A model generated the notes under the pieces. It saw only the letters and a list, made by a program, of their open reading frames with translations. It had not been told where the DNA came from and made no database searches. 17,444 bases of DNA from Entamoeba invadens IP1 (taxonomy: Eukaryota > Evosea > Mastigamoebida > Endamoebidae). Numbering within the stretch: the first letter of the stretch is position 1; each line of letters begins with the position of its first letter. The translations under genes were made by a program, and so were the position numbers. Below are positions 16,701 through 17,444 of the stretch, one piece after another. The DNA lies in contig NW_004443767.1 of NCBI RefSeq assembly GCF_000330505.1, positions 137,867-155,310 on the forward strand. The letters are read 5' to 3'.

Positions 16701-17444
16701 ATGTAAATTTGTGTATCGCTTGATTCTGTAATTCCCAATTTTTGTGTTATAACAACACAATCTCCACTCGCTGTAATTTTAAAAGAAGTACTTGTATCAT
16801 TTATCGATATAACATTTTTATTGGTATTTGTGAATATAGCTACATAATTACTTTTTTCACTTCTCAAAACAAAAGTTCCAACTGGTGTGTTTATTGTTGA
16901 AGAAGCCATCAAAATAATTTCATCAACACTTTTAGTCATTTTTAGTATTGCTCCACTCGACGTCACATAAATCGAACTTTTCACACCTTCATTGTTTTTA
17001 CTTGGAGGGCAGCTGTAATCAACTAAAGAAGGAAAATTCCTTTGATAGAATACATTTGAGTAGTAACATACATGTTCTCCACATCCATATTTTTGGCAAT
17101 CTGAATATTGCGAATTTCCCATGAAAATTACTTGTCCGTCGCATTTCAGATTCTTATTAATAACTGTTCTATTATAAGTGAACATGACAGGATACACATA
17201 ATTCAATACATCATTATAATCACTTACATCAACACTGAGTTGCATTTGACTTGGTTTGGTAATAAAAAGTGGAGTTCCTTTTGCGCTAATTTGATTAGTG
17301 GATATGATTTCTTTAATATTGAAATTGTTTACTGTGTCTTCAACAACAGATGTTACTGTATCTTTTGCAATTCTTAATGAATCAATTGTAAACTGTTTAT
17401 TTATGAAATGAACTTCAGCAAAAAGAGCACATTCAAAATGTTGT
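13736..17444 (-). CDS. CXXC-rich transmembrane receptor-like protein kinase (TMK family), 5' partial
   Basis: The frame is open from the right edge down to the stop at 13736, giving 1235 residues; the start and signal peptide lie beyond the window. The ectodomain has a Cys-poor part (about 1-200) and then many CxxC/CxxCx(n)C units of growth-factor-receptor type up to about 785. One hydrophobic helix (WWFILIWVLFVIIVVIIITL, about 790-815) is followed by a basic stop-transfer stretch. A juxtamembrane segment (about 830-965) looks all-beta. The kinase domain (about 970-1233) is intact: GEGSFG from 979, VAIKK with Lys999, HRDIKPDN at 1092-1099, DFG at 1117-1119 and a GTPKYMAPE activation-segment end. 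It belongs to the TKL-like TMK families of Entamoeba, which act as surface receptors in growth, serum response and phagocytosis. The internal ATG at 17245 is not the true start, because the frame continues upstream. Confidence 0.92.
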   Translation of the reverse strand, partial: QHFECALFAEVHFINKQFTIDSLRIAKDTVTSVVEDTVNNFNIKEIISTNQISAKGTPLFITKPSQMQLSVDVSDYNDVLNYVYPVMFTYNRTVINKNLKCDGQVIFMGNSQYSDCQKYGCGEHVCYYSNVFYQRNFPSLVDYSCPPSKNNEGVKSSIYVTSSGAILKMTKSVDEIILMASSTINTPVGTFVLRSEKSNYVAIFTNTNKNVISINDTSTSFKITASGDCVVITQKLGITESSDTQIYIENNGMCDAFYFNKNKKCIQCKTGKLFGNTCYDLSSVSNCKKSNKNFGCEDCENGYGNSIYSCNSCGSNCNRCVSNTLQNSFTCIECENGYYLKNRECETYDNTNTKLFSLNYTILCHSGYYSTVTSCEKCIDNNCDVCVETGMRCVICNTKYYLENGKCIPYKEGTLYSQDFVTCEKGYYVNIIQNKETKCTKCSETYGENCETCNSKRCSKCTKGVLDSNGYCTLNSGCEIIENGMCVRCQTQLNTQYFNGAKCVLCDKSVNCTKCEFNKCVECSENSYLYDGECHSTINKNCEIISTTNNFCLSCPNGFYLNSQKTCMSCGNNCSVCSLESVSSTLSFKLDDASATQNDSTLVCKLCKGGYAFKENTSICLDSKEITKNCKNAIPGTSSSGCAVCMDGYYRDNVICKPCISNCEFCNTHSTCLKCASEYFLLTNSTKCIPYSENANCKKVLQYGCDRCNDGFFVDKQFCTSCDSITPFCVNCNTHSGQCTSCVSSYILSGQSCVLFSTIEHCKKEHNSKCSKCSFWYIPSEDGDHCDTHAVWWFILIWVLFVIIVVIIITLIICFSVKYIMQYMKLEEQRKKTAIFDMDKSNISFMKLGTSRVMVNKHQIELLGDDKIEIPVTEESRELICIGNGDKTAIKVQFSFKEKSDKYTIRTTPELFVIPSGKAAEFEIFVTPLCTCTVTDKLVLVSVNMKKGTPEMNEIPIRFQTVISSRLDYEEVAEEKKIGEGSFGVVYKGTYRKNIVAIKKMKNEGCTKQQIEEFEKEVNMLEKFRSDYIVHFYGAVFVPKRICLVTEFADFGSLQDLMNHKKSEEIEMNLRIKYMLDASKAIFYLHENGILHRDIKPDNILIFSFDLNVKANAKLTDFGSSRNVNLLLTNMTFTKGIGTPKYMAPETLNSMKYKRPADIYSFAITMYECFIWGVAYPKNEFKYSWNIVNFVASGKRRQKPDFVTDNQFEIITECWKQQPADRPPIEDVVEKLEKL

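Overview
The window looks like nuclear DNA of an Entamoeba species. The signs are very AT-rich, short intergenic gaps with compact gene spacing; short introns that all begin GTTTGTT and end in AG; TATA-like and GAAC-like boxes just upstream of start codons; and gene families typical of Entamoeba (a cysteine-rich CXXC transmembrane kinase, a GltD-like NADPH oxidoreductase, a small inositol phosphate kinase). Codons use more C and G in third position (TCG, CTC, GTC, CGA) than I would expect for E. histolytica, so a less AT-biased relative such as E. invadens is my guess. That species call is inference only.

Layout, left to right: the 3' half of an NADPH oxidoreductase gene (+, cut by the left edge); a Vps39/Vps3-family HOPS/CORVET tethering subunit (-) that I assemble from two exons; a gap of about 900 bases with a decayed coding remnant; a short unidentified gene (+); a second decayed remnant; an acyl-CoA synthetase-like gene (-) whose AMP-forming motifs are badly eroded; an inositol polyphosphate kinase (-), again assembled from two exons; a gap of about 1.1 kb; a seven-transmembrane protein of the GPR180/TMEM145 type (+) whose signal peptide sits on a separate first exon; a tail-anchored zinc-ribbon protein (+); SBDS, the 60S ribosome maturation factor (+); and a large transmembrane kinase (-) cut by the right edge.

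These genes do not form an operon or one pathway. They are independently promoted eukaryotic genes covering redox metabolism, endolysosomal tethering, lipid activation, inositol phosphate signalling, membrane reception, ribosome assembly and surface signalling. The most interesting points are the acyl-CoA synthetase that seems to lack its catalytic residues, an Ig/MSP-like segment between membrane and kinase in the receptor kinase, three introns that share a compact branch-site-like 3' end, the exon-encoded signal peptide of the 7TM protein, and the decayed gene fragments between 5.3 and 6.5 kb. I found no tRNA, rRNA, CRISPR array or complete transposon by eye.
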